NCBI GenBank assembly: GCA_014529385.2
Contig: CM043944.1
Span: forward strand, 91,197,914-91,257,913
Origin: Adiantum capillus-veneris
Taxonomy: Eukaryota; Streptophyta; Polypodiopsida; Polypodiales; Pteridaceae
Length of the DNA stretch: 60,000 nucleotides
Reading direction: 5' to 3'
The position numbers and the translations under genes are program-made. Below are positions 37,161-48,486 of this stretch, in pieces (within the stretch, counting starts at the first letter, position 1; each line of letters starts with the position of its first letter). Under the pieces are notes generated by a model, which was not told the DNA's origin, did no database searches, and was given only the letters and a program-made list of their open reading frames with translations.

Positions 37161-38792
37161 TGTAATGGAATTAGCCTATTCAACTTGAGAATAGCGGAAA
37201 TTAATGAGAATACTTTCGAGAAATAACTTTGTGAGCATAGCGGGTAGACATAATTGAAGATAGCAACATAATCATAGCAATTAGTCAACTTGTCATGAAT
37301 AATACTTTTTCAAGAGAGAGAATTTAGAGAACATGACAACAGTTGAGGACCGGATTTATGTGGAGCCGGTCCCCCCTCCAATAGGCATTTGTATTATGAT
37401 TTCTCCCATTAAGAGAGAGACTTGTTACAATACATTCTTTGTGTTCCTTGTGACCTAGGTGATGCAATGAAGATGGAAAGCTTCATGCATCACAATCATA
37501 ACATAAGATGAACTTCAAGAAAGCTTTAATTGTCCCAAGCCTCAGTCCCAAGACCTCAAACACCTTTGAAGGTGGAGAGAGCTAGCACGGAATGAGGGTA
37601 GGGAAGAGGAAGAAGAAACATTTCATAGGAGAAAGAACTAGTTCCTCACTTATCATACTCTTGTTGCTAGCATACATAATAGCATAGTAATGAAGAAGAA
37701 GGAGATGACAAGCTCAAGCATTGAAGCATGGCTCTTGGTTGGATTTGTACTCCATAGCCAAGAGTGTTGGTGTAGGCTCTCAACCTCTACTTCCTTGGAG
37801 AGGGAGCTCTTGCACTTTGCATAGCACACAATGAGAGTGATTGTGAGTGTGTGTGGGTGAGTATACCCCTCAAGCAAGCCCCTAGCTATCTTGGGTCGAC
37901 CCCCCCTTGTAGCTCATGCTTGAAGCTCATTGGACCCTCCCAGGCCTAGCCAATCATGAGCAGGAGGCATTACAAGTAGTAGGGGTAGCCTTGAGACAAG
38001 TGTCCCCCTTTCCTTTTTGAGAGAGAGGGCTAGATAAATGCTAAAACAATTAGATAATTCATGTAATTTATCATTGGACCCCTGTGAAGCTTAGCCAATA
38101 GGCTTCAAGCAACACATGAAGGTAACATGGGTAGGGGCCTGACATGTGTCCTTGCTGCCTCTTCAAGTTGGGCCTTCCCTTGTGTGTGTGAGTGGGTGTT
38201 CTCTCTCTAGCCCCTAGGAAAAGGGCTCGCCCCCCCTCTTGTAGGAATGCTTTTGACTTTAGGTGATCAAGCACCTTACTCACCAAGCATGACAAAGCAC
38301 TTGAACTAGGGGGTGTTCCCACAAGCATCTCAAGCAAGCTTCTCAAGGCACCTCAAGTACCTTAATCATGCAGCAAGTCAAGCACCTCAAGCATGGAGCC
38401 AGTCAAGCACCTCAAGCATCTTAATCAAGCACCTCAAGCATGACAAACACCTCAAGCACGACAAGCACCTCAAGCAGGACAAGCACCTCGAGCTTGGGCC
38501 GGGTTCCCACCTCAAGCTCAACCCTAGCTTACATAAGGTCAAAGGACTTTTACACACATTTATTGGAGGTCTACAATGAAGCTAACCCTAAGGTCTTATG
38601 CGCCATTGGTTAGCCTTGCTCTTTGATAGACCATCTCCCTTTTGGGCCCCTTTACCATTGGCCCCGTGTTGAGATAGATCTATAAGCACATATCTATATC
38701 TTAACACTTGTTCCCGTTTATTCTCCCACATTAAGTGATCAATTTAATATGAGAAAATCATTTGGGTTGGTTAGATATTAGATTTTATGACA
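37161..38792 (-). repeat. C 3' LTR
   Basis: On the minus strand it starts TGTCATAAAATC after a purine tract and ends CCATTACA at the B insertion site, so 1632 bp with TG...CA ends. It has no supported gene. The matching 5' LTR is missing from the window, so the ends are inferred from the TG/CA ends, the PPT and the break in B. Confidence 0.75.
38345..38515 (+). repeat. Short tandem repeats in the C LTR
   Basis: About ten degenerate units of 15-18 bp based on CAAGCACCTCAAGCA with variable spacer. Confidence 0.85.
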
Positions 38793-39156
38793 TTACCTCT
38801 CTCTTGAAATCATAGTCGTCCTCGACTATGAGGTAGAAGAGATAAAGTCTTAGTCATTAGTCAATCGTACTTAGCGGGTAAAGGATCCCTTTTTACCCTA
38901 CGACATCTTTCCAAGATGGTTGACTAATCCATTTGGTGCTTGGGAGACATAGCTGCCGCAAGCATGTCTGCTCTTTAGTCCATTTCATTCTCCCAAAGTA
39001 GAGTGACAAATTCTACTTGGTGTTTGAGAGACGTCGTCATCACAAACATGATTCTAAGCATGCCTACTAGTTAAATTTATGCACAATTAAAAAGAGGACT
39101 AGTCATATAAGACAAAAACATGAGTCATTTAAAAGAAATTTGTACATTTGCTTACT
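38793..39156 (-). other. C 3' untranslated region and polypurine tract
   Basis: No gene. On the minus strand AAGAGAGAGG lies three bases before the LTR, a plausible PPT. Two imperfect direct repeats (about 38925-39000 and 39005-39075) contain TTGGTG(C/T)TTG and GAGAC. Confidence 0.6.
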
Positions 39157-42100
39157 CTAATGTAGCATTGTAAGCATTACAAGGTTCATAATATCCTTAA
39201 GTTGTACTCCTTGCATCCATTTAGCATCTTCAAAAGGATAATTTTTGAACTTAATAAAATACCGTCGGATTATCTTACCATGTCGTAGTACCTTGTCTTC
39301 ATCCCGAAGGACAGCTTCGGGTTGTAGCACCTCTTCTTGGTCTTCGACTTCGGGAGGGTCTTCAATAATTGGTTCGATTGGTGTCTCTCCTTTGTAGGGC
39401 TTAAGTAAGCTTACATGAAAGGCATTGTGTATAAGCCAATGGTTGGGCAACTTGAGTTGATAAGCCGTCTCATTGATAGGCTTCAAGATTTGGAAAGGAC
39501 CATAGTATCTTTTTGCTAGTTTAGCATAATACTTTTGATGGCCCGTAGGATTTTTCCCCGTCGTTTGCCTTAATCGAGCCTTAGGAAACTTGAGTAAGAC
39601 CCAATCATTTTCTTTGAACATTAAGGCTCTTCTGTGCTTATCAGCAGCAGCTTTTTGCCTTTGTTGAGAGATGGCTATAGCCTCCCTAATCTTTTGAAAA
39701 TATTCTTGTAGGTCACGGCTATACTCATCGGCGGCGAAGATCTTCCCATGTACTTTCAGTAGCAAGGGACTTTTAGGTCTTCCCTCTATGATCTCGAAAG
39801 GTACTTTCCCCGTAGAAGTATGTACAGTGTTATTGTAGGCATACTCTACTAGCGGTAAATACTTTTCCCATTGTGAGCGTTGATCTACTTCCATAACATA
39901 AGTCTTGAGTAGATCAAGTATCGTAAGATTGGCTATCTCACTTTGGCAATCCGTTTGTGGGTGATAGGCCGAAGAGAAATTCAATCTTGTTTCTAGATTT
40001 TCAAAGAGACCTTTCCAGAAATTACTGGTCATTCTAGGATCTCTATCTGACACGATGGATGTGGGTAATCCATGGTGCTTGAAAATCTGAGATATGAAGA
40101 GAGTTGCCATTTGATGTGCCTTAATAGTCTTTTTGATAGGAATAAAATGTGCTTGCTTGCTAAACCTGTCGACTATTGTCCATAGTCCTGTATTCCCATG
40201 GATAGACTTGGGTAATCCAAAGATGAAATCCATGGATATACTCTCCCATGGTGAATTTGGAATAGGCAATGGCTGGAGTAATCCAGGTTGCTTCCCTCTA
40301 TCATACTTGGTCTTTTGGCATACTACACATTTTGAAACATACTCTTGTATGTCCACTTTCATGGTAGGCCAATAGAAATACGTCTCTACTCCTCGGAGAG
40401 TAGGTTGAATACCTCTATGCTCCGCATATGGAGGAGCATGGGATTCATACATAACCTTCTCACGAAGGGAATGGGTAACACATAGCCTATTGCCGTGGAG
40501 AAGATAACCATCCTGCAAGGTGAATGGTTCCTCTTTCTTCCCCAAAGCAAGGGCTGACATTATGTCTCTAAAGTCAGGGTCAGTAGCATACTCATCTATC
40601 ATAGAGGATAGATCATTGTGAGTAGCTATAGACACCGCATTAACTTTTGGTCGTCGTGAAAGTGCATCGGCAACTTGATTGTGCTTACCAGCTATGTGAG
40701 CAATATGGAAATTAAATTGCGAAAGAAAATTTTCCCACCTCATTTGTTTGTCGGAAAGCTTGGTTTGCGTCATGAAATACTTGAGACTTTGGTGGTCGGT
40801 TTGTAGGATAAATGGAGTCCCCAATAGGTAGTGCTTCCATGTGTCTAGGGCATGTAGAACAGCTAAAAGCTCTTTCTCATAAATGCCCAAGAGTCGTTCA
40901 TCACCATTGAGCCTTCGGCTCTCATATGCTATGGCATGCCCTTCTTGAAGCAAAACCGCTCCAAGGCAATCACCACAAGCATCACATTGGACCTCAAATG
41001 GCTTTGAGAGATCCGGAAGCACGAGGACTGGTTGGGAAGTAAGCTTCTCTTTGAGTTTTTCAAAAGCATTTTGCTCCTTAGCAGTCCATACAAACTTAAC
41101 GTTCTTCTTAGTTAAGTCGTGTAGTGGTCCTGCTACTTGAGAGAATTTTTCTATGAAGCGTCTATAGTATGCACACATACCAATAAAGCGTCTTAGCTCA
41201 TGTAGATTTCTTGGGTTAGGCCATGCTTTTATTACTTCTAACTTTGATGGATCCATTTGGATACCATCTTTAGGGATAATATGACCTAAGTATTGAATCT
41301 CTTGAAGGAAGAATTCGCTTTTCTTTTGGTTGAGATAAAGCTTGTTCTCCCTCAATGCTTGAAAAATCACTTGGAGATGCTGCTTATGTTCCTCCAAAGA
41401 CTTGGAGTAGATGATGATATCATCAAAGAACACTCCAGTGAATTTTCGATATGGTCTAAAAAATTTCTCCATCAAACGATTGAACGTAGCTGGTGCATTA
41501 GTCAAGCCAAAAGGCATGACTAGATATTCATAAAGACCAAACGTTGTGCGAAACGCGGTCTTTAAGATATCTTCATCCACTATCCTTATTTGATGATAGC
41601 CACTCTTAAGGTCAATCCTACTGAAGTAGGTAGAGCCTTGTAGCCTATCAAATAGATCTTCTACCCGAGGTACGGGAAATCTGTTTTTGATAGTGATATG
41701 GTTTAGTGCTCGATAGTCCACACACATACGGTATGTACCATCTTTCTTTTGCACTAAAAGGATTGGAGAACAAAAGGGAGAGGAACTAGGACTCACCATC
41801 CCTTTGTCTACCAATTCCTGTACTTGCCTCATAATCTCCTCTTGTTGAGCTTGTGAGACTCGATAAGGAGGTTTGTTAGGCGGTGAGCTTCCTGGAAGGA
41901 GCTCAATACGATGGTCATCATCCCCTCGTTTTGGAGGTAGGTCCATAGGGATATCATCGATGAACACATCTTGGAATCCTTTTAGAAAAGTAGACAAGTC
42001 TAACTCTTCTTGATTCCTATCATTTTCATTTGATGAAACATTATTAGCTTTTAGAGACTCTTTGACATAAATCATGTACGCAGAAACTGAGCTCTTCATT

Positions 42101-42903
42101 GATTTATCAAAAGAAAGAGGATTTACATGTTGAATAGTGCGACCACGCTCACTAGCATCTATATACATGTTCTTTCCTCTGTAAGTGAAGTAAATTCTCC
42201 TTTCAGGGAACTTCATGTTGGCAGCCATGCGATCAAACCATGGTGCCCCTAGGATAACATCCTGATGTTGGAGAGGAGAGATGAAGAAGTATTCTTTGTT
42301 GACATAGCTTTGGACATGAAGCCTCAACTTCACAATCAAGGGAGTAACGGAGGCTTGTTGTCCCTTGAAAGCTGCATCAGCGACTACTATATCTCCCATC
42401 TCAAAAGCTTGAATGCCCAACTTGGTGGCCAACTCTATTGATATGAAGTTAAGAGTAGAGCCAGGGTCAAACAAGATGAAGGCATCATGCTCTCTTACCT
42501 TTCCCCAAGAATAGGAGAGTGATGATCCTTTGCAATGAACATCCTCTTTTGGAGCTTCAATGGTGGAAGCTCTAGGAGTCTCATTGCGAGTATTCTTCTT
42601 GGGGCAAGAACGATAGCCATGTCCTTGCTCTCCACACTTGAAACACTTATGGTCCTTGCGAAAAGCTTCAAGCTCTTTAGGAGAGAGTTTGTTTTTACCT
42701 TTGTAAACTCCCTTCTCCTTGGACCGATTGTTGTTGTTGTTGGAAGTGCCTTGGGAATTATTTTGAGCATTGGATTTCCCCTTTGCATCATTTTTATCTT
42801 TGTTTTCCATGGGCTTGACATTACGTCTAGCCCCTTGATGGAAATTGATGCGTGAAGCAACCATGGTGTGGTGGATTACTTCGGTAATAGTACCGGGCCG
42901 TTG
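39157..42903 (-). CDS. pol: C Gag(C-terminal)-Pol polyprotein, 5' truncated
   Basis: The open frame extends to 42927, but its first eight residues lie in D sequence. It has a zinc knuckle CFKCGEQGHGYRSC (C95, C98, H103, C108), a protease with FILFDPGSTLNFIS (D-P-G instead of D-S-G), RT (VDYRALNHITIKNRFPVP, LKSGYHQIRI, LVMPFGLTNAPATFNRLM, FFDD near residue 500), RNase H (CDACGDCLGAVLL, EKELLAVLHALD, TDHQSLKYF, ADALSRRP), integrase (ESHAPPYAEHRG ... CVVCQ; MDFIFGLP, SDRDPRMTSNFW, TDCQSEIAN with the DDE Glu kept) and an ending with YFIKFKNYPFEDAKWM, a chromodomain-like motif. There is no stop in ~1250 codons. Only the gag N-terminus and 5' LTR are missing, so it cannot move on its own. Confidence 0.93.
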   Translation of the reverse strand, partial: QRPGTITEVIHHTMVASRINFHQGARRNVKPMENKDKNDAKGKSNAQNNSQGTSNNNNNRSKEKGVYKGKNKLSPKELEAFRKDHKCFKCGEQGHGYRSCPKKNTRNETPRASTIEAPKEDVHCKGSSLSYSWGKVREHDAFILFDPGSTLNFISIELATKLGIQAFEMGDIVVADAAFKGQQASVTPLIVKLRLHVQSYVNKEYFFISPLQHQDVILGAPWFDRMAANMKFPERRIYFTYRGKNMYIDASERGRTIQHVNPLSFDKSMKSSVSAYMIYVKESLKANNVSSNENDRNQEELDLSTFLKGFQDVFIDDIPMDLPPKRGDDDHRIELLPGSSPPNKPPYRVSQAQQEEIMRQVQELVDKGMVSPSSSPFCSPILLVQKKDGTYRMCVDYRALNHITIKNRFPVPRVEDLFDRLQGSTYFSRIDLKSGYHQIRIVDEDILKTAFRTTFGLYEYLVMPFGLTNAPATFNRLMEKFFRPYRKFTGVFFDDIIIYSKSLEEHKQHLQVIFQALRENKLYLNQKKSEFFLQEIQYLGHIIPKDGIQMDPSKLEVIKAWPNPRNLHELRRFIGMCAYYRRFIEKFSQVAGPLHDLTKKNVKFVWTAKEQNAFEKLKEKLTSQPVLVLPDLSKPFEVQCDACGDCLGAVLLQEGHAIAYESRRLNGDERLLGIYEKELLAVLHALDTWKHYLLGTPFILQTDHQSLKYFMTQTKLSDKQMRWENFLSQFNFHIAHIAGKHNQVADALSRRPKVNAVSIATHNDLSSMIDEYATDPDFRDIMSALALGKKEEPFTLQDGYLLHGNRLCVTHSLREKVMYESHAPPYAEHRGIQPTLRGVETYFYWPTMKVDIQEYVSKCVVCQKTKYDRGKQPGLLQPLPIPNSPWESISMDFIFGLPKSIHGNTGLWTIVDRFSKQAHFIPIKKTIKAHQMATLFISQIFKHHGLPTSIVSDRDPRMTSNFWKGLFENLETRLNFSSAYHPQTDCQSEIANLTILDLLKTYVMEVDQRSQWEKYLPLVEYAYNNTVHTSTGKVPFEIIEGRPKSPLLLKVHGKIFAADEYSRDLQEYFQKIREAIAISQQRQKAAADKHRRALMFKENDWVLLKFPKARLRQTTGKNPTGHQKYYAKLAKRYYGPFQILKPINETAYQLKLPNHWLIHNAFHVSLLKPYKGETPIEPIIEDPPEVEDQEEVLQPEAVLRDEDKVLRHGKIIRRYFIKFKNYPFEDAKWMQGVQLKDIMNLVMLTMLH

Positions 42904-43354
42904 ATAGTGATTCTCTTCAATCTGCACAAATACTAGCTTACCGATTAATTACTATGCTATCTAGAGAGAGAAGATTTTGATAATTATGCTCTAATCATTA
43001 ATCGAGAGTGAAGAATGGTTGATAATTCAGCTATGGAATGATGATTACATAATAGAGTACGAATAAGGAGAATTTAGAGAGTAGTCATAGAGATTTTCGG
43101 CTAGGAATAGCCATAATGTACGAGAAATTTTTGGTGGTATAGAAAAGGGATTTTCAGATGGCATTAATTAAACTGTCGTTACCGTGATTAAGAGCTGGTA
43201 ATCTTCTCAATTTTTTGATCTAATCGAGCTTCTTGAGATGAAAATTCGGTAGCACCTCCCTCCTAGCTTCTTCTTCAATAGGTGTGTGATTCGGCAGCAC
43301 CTCCCCAATGTATGTGGGTGTGTGTGTATGCACTGTGTGTGTCTGTGTGATCAT

Positions 43355-43389
<35 letters not shown>
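43355..43389 (+). repeat. (TG)n microsatellite in D LTR1
   Basis: About 34 bp of GT/TG repeats; counterparts at about 48437-48469 and 53506-53538. Confidence 0.9.
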
Positions 43390-43391
<2 letters not shown>

Positions 43392-43783
43392 CAGGTCTTT
43401 AAATAGGCTCCTACAGGCTGAAAATCGATCTGGGTTGCTAAATGCATCTGGGAGCTTCTCCAGTTAAGCATGGCAAGTCCAGTTCTCTGCCCACCAAGTG
43501 TTAGGTTGGCTTGGTTAACTTGTTCTGAGACTGAGTTGCAGGCTTGGCAGCTTTCCCAAGACTCCCACAAAGCAAGAGGGTGCCCCCTAGCTGCTAAAGC
43601 TGATCTAGAGTGGCCTGGGACCTGTTCCCACACAGTCCCGGGCCCCCGGTGCCTCCCCGGACAATTTTTAGGAAATTTGGTTCTAGGCTAAAACGGGCCA
43701 TACGAGTCGGATTTTGATGCCGTAAATTGCTATACTAAGCTCTAACTAAGACGTACGGGTCTGAGTACCTGCCATATTTAGCA

Positions 43784-43806
43784 GCCCCCCCCCCCCCCCC
43801 CCCCCC
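43784..43806 (+). repeat. Poly-C tract in D LTR1
   Basis: About 22 C in a row followed by GGGG. LTR2 and LTR3 have only about 13, so the tract is unstable. The G-rich strand is the element's sense strand. Confidence 0.9.
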
Positions 43807-44072
43807 GGGGTCCGAAAATGCATTTTTTTCAAATTCGGGGTACGGGTGCAGATTTTCAAGACGGTCAAAATTGGACGGGTCGGGTGATCAAAAACTTACT
43901 ATTTTTGGAAATTTTTCACAAAAATTATTTTAATTCACATTTTGAAGCTTTATAACATTCTAAACATCATGGCACTGACAGAATCTGGAAAACTGCTAAA
44001 AATAGTAACTTATTCCATTGTATTCATTTCGTGGTACAAGGGTGCTCTTGTGATCGGGTCAGAGACCTTACA

Positions 44073-44083
44073 ACCTCCCCAAC
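44073..44083 (-). other. D polypurine tract, unit 1
   Basis: On the minus strand GTTGGGGAGGT sits directly before the LTR. Unit 2 has the same at 49142-49152. Confidence 0.75.
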
Positions 44084-44103
44084 GTGAAAAATTTGAGATG
44101 TCC

Positions 44104-46365
44104 TCATCTCAAGAATGAATTTGGGTAATCTTTTAAGAGCGTCGATTCGTCCTCCCAAGTTGCATCTTCTTCAGGGTAATCCTTCCATTTTACTAGATGC
44201 TCCGTGATAGTTCTGTTGCGTAAATTTCTTTCCCTTGTTTCAAGTACATAGTCAGGTTGGAGCTCGAGAACTCCTTGTGCTGGCATGACTATCTGATCTG
44301 AGTCCAAAAATTGATCAGGGTTAGGAACATAGGGTTTGAGTAAGCTGACGTGGAACACATCATGAACCTTCAAGTTTGCAGGTAACTTTAGCTTGTAGGC
44401 TTGGTCACTCACAACCTTAATGATCTCGAATGGTCCACAGTACCTTGGGCTAAGCTTCTTATATCTGCCTAGTGATAAGTTTCTTTTCTTTGGTCGGACT
44501 CGCAGAAAAACTTTATCCCCTTCTTTGAAAGTCCTTTCCGAACGATTCTTATCTGCATAGTGCTTCTGTCTATCCTGAGCTGCCTGAATGTCCTGGCGAA
44601 TAGCTCTAGTCTGTGCTTCCATATCTTCTAACATCTTTCTAGAGGCTTCTACTCTGATGGTTGGATCTGAAAAGTTCAGTGGTGCTAAACAGTCCTGTCC
44701 ATAAAGAGCTTTCAAAGGTGACATTCCAATGCTTCTGTGTTCGGAAGAGTTATAAGCATATTCTACCAAAGGTAGATATTGTAACCACTTCTTTGGCTCT
44801 TGTGAACAATAGGCTCTGAGAATGTCCTCAATGACTTGATTAACTCTTTCGGTTTGCCCGTCAGTCTGAGGATGATATGCAGTGCTGAAGGCTAATTGTG
44901 ACCCAATAAATTGGAAAAGAGAGGTCCAAAATTTTGATGTAAACTTGGCATCTCTATCGCTGACGATATGCTTGGGTAGACCATGTAACCTAAAAATCTC
45001 CTTGATGAATACCCGACTAACATCTGAAGTAGTAAAGGTCGTCTTTACGGGTATTAGATGAGCCACTTTTGTGAGCATATCAACAACCACGAAAACAGAA
45101 TCATAACCTCCTGTGGAAGGTAATCCTGTAACAAAATCCATAGTGATGCATTCCCACTTCATCTGGGGTATGTCAAGAGGTTGAAGTTGCCCTGGTAATT
45201 TGATCCTTTCGGCCTTTTTCCGTTGACAAGAAAGACATTGCCTCACATAGCGAAGTATGTCTCCTTTCATTCCAGACCAGAAATAACTCCTTCTGATGGC
45301 GTGAAGAGTTTTAGCATAGCCTGGGTGTCCGGATGTAGGGCTATCGTGTGCTTCATATAGAATGGCCTTCTTTAAAGCTGGGTCTTTGGGTACACAGAGT
45401 CTATGTCTGTGGTAAAGACATCCTCCCATAAGAGAGTAATCTTTAGCTTCAGGCATCTTATTCTGCTGGACTAATGAATCCATACGTTGGTACTCTGGAT
45501 CTTCGAGGGATGCTTCTTTGATTCTATCCAAGATAGGGTTATTTGGAATAGAGATAGCTCCGAGAAATGATTTTCGGCTAAGACCATCTGCAACTGCGTT
45601 TTCCTTCCCTGGTCTATACTTTATGTCAAGGTCATATTCCTGTAATAGTTCTATCCATCGCCGTTGTCGCATATTGAGAATGGGTTGAGTAAAAATCCAC
45701 TTTAAACTCTCGTGGTCTGTAACCAACTGAAACTTGCGTCCAAGAAGATAATGTCTCCATAACTTCAGTGCATGTATAACTGCTAAAAGTTCCTGATCAT
45801 GAGTGGGATAATTCTTCTCATGATCCCTCAGCTTTCGTGAAGTATATGCCACCGGTCTTCCTTCTTGAGTAAGAACTCCGCCTAGAGCAGACTTACTAGC
45901 ATCTGTCGCTACTTCAAATTCTTTACTGAAGTCTGGAAGCTTTAAAATAGGAGCTGAGACCAAGAATTCTTTTAGCTTAGCAAAACTAGACTCGTGCTCG
46001 GTCTTCCAATCGATCCTCATTCCTTCCTTCAGGAGTTCCATCAAAGGTGCAGCAATACGTGCATAATCCTTGACAAAAATCCTGTACCATCCCGTTATTC
46101 CAAGAAATCCCCTTACTTCGCTGACAGTGGATGGTTGAGGCCAGTCAACGATTTCCTTGACTTTGTCGGGGTCCACTGAAATCCCTTCAGCCGAAATGAC
46201 AAATCCAAGATAGTTGACCTTTGGTGAGCAAAAAGTGCACTTGCTCTCTTTAGCGTAAAGCTGGTGTTCTCGAAGGAGATCAAGTACTTTGCGAACATGT
46301 TACTTGTGATCTATTTCATTCTTAGAATAGACTAGAATGTCATCAAAGAAAACCCTAGGCTCTGA
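44104..46365 (-). pseudogene. pol: D unit 1: partial RT, RNase H, integrase, chromodomain
   Basis: The open part is 44104-46176 (690 codons from MDPDKVKEIVDW); coding text extends back to VFFDDILVYSKN near 46347 but is broken by TAA at 46300-46302, where unit 2 has GAA. RNase H (ATDASKSALGGVL, DQELLAVIHALK, TDHESLKWIF, ADGLSRK), HHCC (EAHDSPTSGHPGYAK ... CLSCQ), DDE core (TMDFVTGLP, VSDRDAKFTSKFW, TDGQTERVNQ) and chromodomain (EHLVKWKDYPEEDATWEDES) are all intact. RT fingers, protease and gag are absent. Confidence 0.92.
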
Positions 46366-46371
46366 TAACAG
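46355..46371 (-). other. D PBS-like site joined to RT, unit 1
   Basis: On the minus strand TGTTATCAGAGCCTAGG follows the LTR end by two bases; it differs from the tRNA-Met PBS of B by one base (TGTTA for TGGTA). A few bases further the sequence is already the RT FFDD box, which marks the internal deletion. Unit 2 has the same site near 51424-51440. Confidence 0.8.
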
Positions 46372-47040
46372 GTGTGAGGTCCCCACCCCGTCGTATCAAA
46401 CAACGGATCTGATGGTAAACCTGTGGCCACTAGATCTATAGCGGAAGCAAACAAACTGGTTCAGGGTTCAACTAGCGGACGATCTCTCATCACAAAGTGA
46501 GTCGAGTTTGAGCCTACTAGCAACGAGATCTAGCTCCACCTTGCAGGGGAAGCGTACTTAACTATCTGGCGATCCTAAGACCCACCTTCCAAGAGGAGAG
46601 AAACCCCGAGTGCCTTTTTCCCCATGTTTCAGAGGCATGTACTCTCGAGGGTTCGCCGCTCTAGGGGCAATGAGTAATACCAATATCGAGTAAGCACTAT
46701 GGGGACAGAGAGTTCCCGACCAATCGGGACCACCCATCTCGTAGGCATTGGCAACCCGAGCCAAGCCCCCCACTTTCCACCCCCCACACTCACACCTCCT
46801 CGTGTGACCTAATTACTTCCACAAAGGTTGTTCAACATAGATATTCCTTGTTTAATTCTGAATCACATGGTTCGTTAAAACAGCCCTTCAACCAGTATTG
46901 CAAACAACACCAATACAGAATTCTAGTAAAAATTCTACTCAAACTTATTCATAAAAGTTCCAATGTTCTGGAGGTACAACATCCCCCCTCCAGCGAGAGT
47001 TCACTCCTCTCGTTGTCGCCTAGCTGCCCATACAACTAGG

Positions 47041-47133
47041 TATGTCCACCGCATAGAAAGCATGTCATGGACACTCCCACCGCATAGAAAGCAAGACGTG
47101 GGTTCCCACCGCATAAAAAGCAAGTCGTGGATT
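47041..47133 (+). repeat. Three-unit ~33-bp repeat in D LTR2
   Basis: CACCGCATAGAAAGCA appears three times with diverging tails; a copy is at about 52110-52202 in LTR3. Confidence 0.85.
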
Positions 47134-47427
47134 CAAGAGCCCTAACGAGGAACTCTGCCCCCTGTGATCAGTAGGGGGGTCAGGACTGATTCAGCATATA
47201 TTGGAAATAAAATGAACATGCCGAGCTAAATTTTTCCTAGCAGACATTCTTTCCTCTTGCAAACAGCATACCCATCAAACATTACCTTCCTACTTTAGAA
47301 CTTAATGTATAATGATTTCAATGCCGAGGTTTCCGTCGGATTTCTCCAACATGTTTGGGGATATGAGCATTCCTAACTAGCGCATGCAATGTTAAATTTA
47401 AACAACTTGAATAAAAATATGATCTAC

Positions 47428-47568
47428 CTCTTCCACTTCTTCATCGATGGCCCGTGAGATGGCCGGTATTTGTTTCTCCATGGGAGCCTTCCCCTTCCCG
47501 TTGACATTGCTCGTTCCTGCTTCGTGATCATGGGCACCACCGAAGCGCGTCCTCTTAACCGGGGCCAT
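47428..47568 (-). CDS. D gag first exon inside LTR2 (candidate)
   Basis: The minus-strand ATG at 47568 opens MAPVKRTRFGGAHDHEAGT and runs exactly 47 codons to GAG, followed by GTAGATC, a plausible splice donor. The B LTR encodes MAPKRARTQGANDHEAGT at the same relative place, also ending at a donor. Outside this stretch the two LTRs are not visibly alike, so conservation of the peptide implies coding selection. It would be the basic Gag N-terminus. The matching acceptor and the rest of gag are deleted in D. Confidence 0.6.
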
Positions 47569-48434
47569 TTCTCACTACTTTAAATGATTATCTTGGAGAA
47601 AGAGCTAAGGTTCACAAGCATCATAACAGTCCAATGGGTAGATTAGTGACATCAATTAATCCCTCCTATATGAGAGTCTAGATTTCTTTCATAAAGAAAT
47701 CATTAAGGATGGCACATAATCCTATGGGAACCGGCTCTAAGATAATTATTCGGCTTACATGATCAAGAATAATTAGGATTTCACTATTGGAATTACCAGA
47801 GAATTGGATTAAGTATGATTAAATTATTTCCTAGCAATTAGATGATGCAGATTTACCCTATGCATATGTGTGAGGAAAAACCAATTCTTAGAGACTTATT
47901 GACGGATTAATTTATCCTTAATTACGTCTTAATGCATAAGAGAAATGAATTCAATTAAGCTACAATGTTAATGAGTGATTACAATAGTGATTCTCTTCAA
48001 TCTGCACAAATACTAGCTTACCGATTAATTACTATGCTATCTAGAGAGAGAAGATTTTGATAATTATGCTCTAATCATTAATCAAGAGTGAAGAATGGTT
48101 GATAATTCAGCTATGGAATGATGATTACATAATAGAGTACGAATAAGGAGAATTTAGAGAGTAGTCATAGAGATTTTCGGCTAGGAATAGGCATAATGTA
48201 CGAGAAATTTTTGGTGGTAGAGAAAAGGGATTTTCAGATGGCATTAATTAAACTGTCGTTACCGTGATTAAGAGCTGGTAATATTCTCAATTTTCTGATC
48301 TAATCGAGCTTCTTGAGATGAAAATTCGGCAGCACCTCCCTCCTAGCTTCTCCTTCAATAGGTGTGTGATTCGGTAGCACCTCCCCAATGTATGTGGGTG
48401 TGTGTGTATGCACTGTGTGTGTCTGTGTGATCAT

Positions 48435-48471
<37 letters not shown>

Positions 48472-48476
48472 CAGGT

Positions 48477-48486
48477 CTTTAAATAG
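48477..48486 (-). promoter_or_regulatory. TATA-like box in D LTR2
   Basis: The minus strand reads CTATTTAAAG about 660 bp into the LTR, upstream of the first-exon ORF, a weak TATA candidate. The same occurs in LTR1 and LTR3. Confidence 0.4.

Larger units (their letters stand above)
37161..42903 (-). mobile_element. C: reverse-oriented chromovirus-like Ty3/gypsy element, 5' truncated
   Basis: Transcribed from high to low coordinates. It has a complete 3' LTR (37161-38792), a PPT-like tract and an unbroken gag(part)-pol ORF of about 1250 codons, but no 5' LTR or gag start. It is inserted in the 3' LTR of B after GTTAA. At 42903/42904 it abuts a truncated D LTR. The intact ORF suggests it is younger than B. 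Confidence 0.88.
42904..44072 (-). repeat. D LTR1, truncated
   Basis: Matches 47984-49141 of LTR2, with about a dozen substitutions and a longer C run. Its minus-strand start (TGTAAGGTCTC at 44072) is intact; the other ~1.6 kb is missing at the junction with C. Confidence 0.93.

Noticed and set aside
43220-43633. Minus-strand ORF of 137 codons with long Thr-His repeats, and shorter copies at 48300 and 53369
   Set aside because: Translation of the (TG)n microsatellite in the D LTR. Copies exist only because the LTR is repeated.
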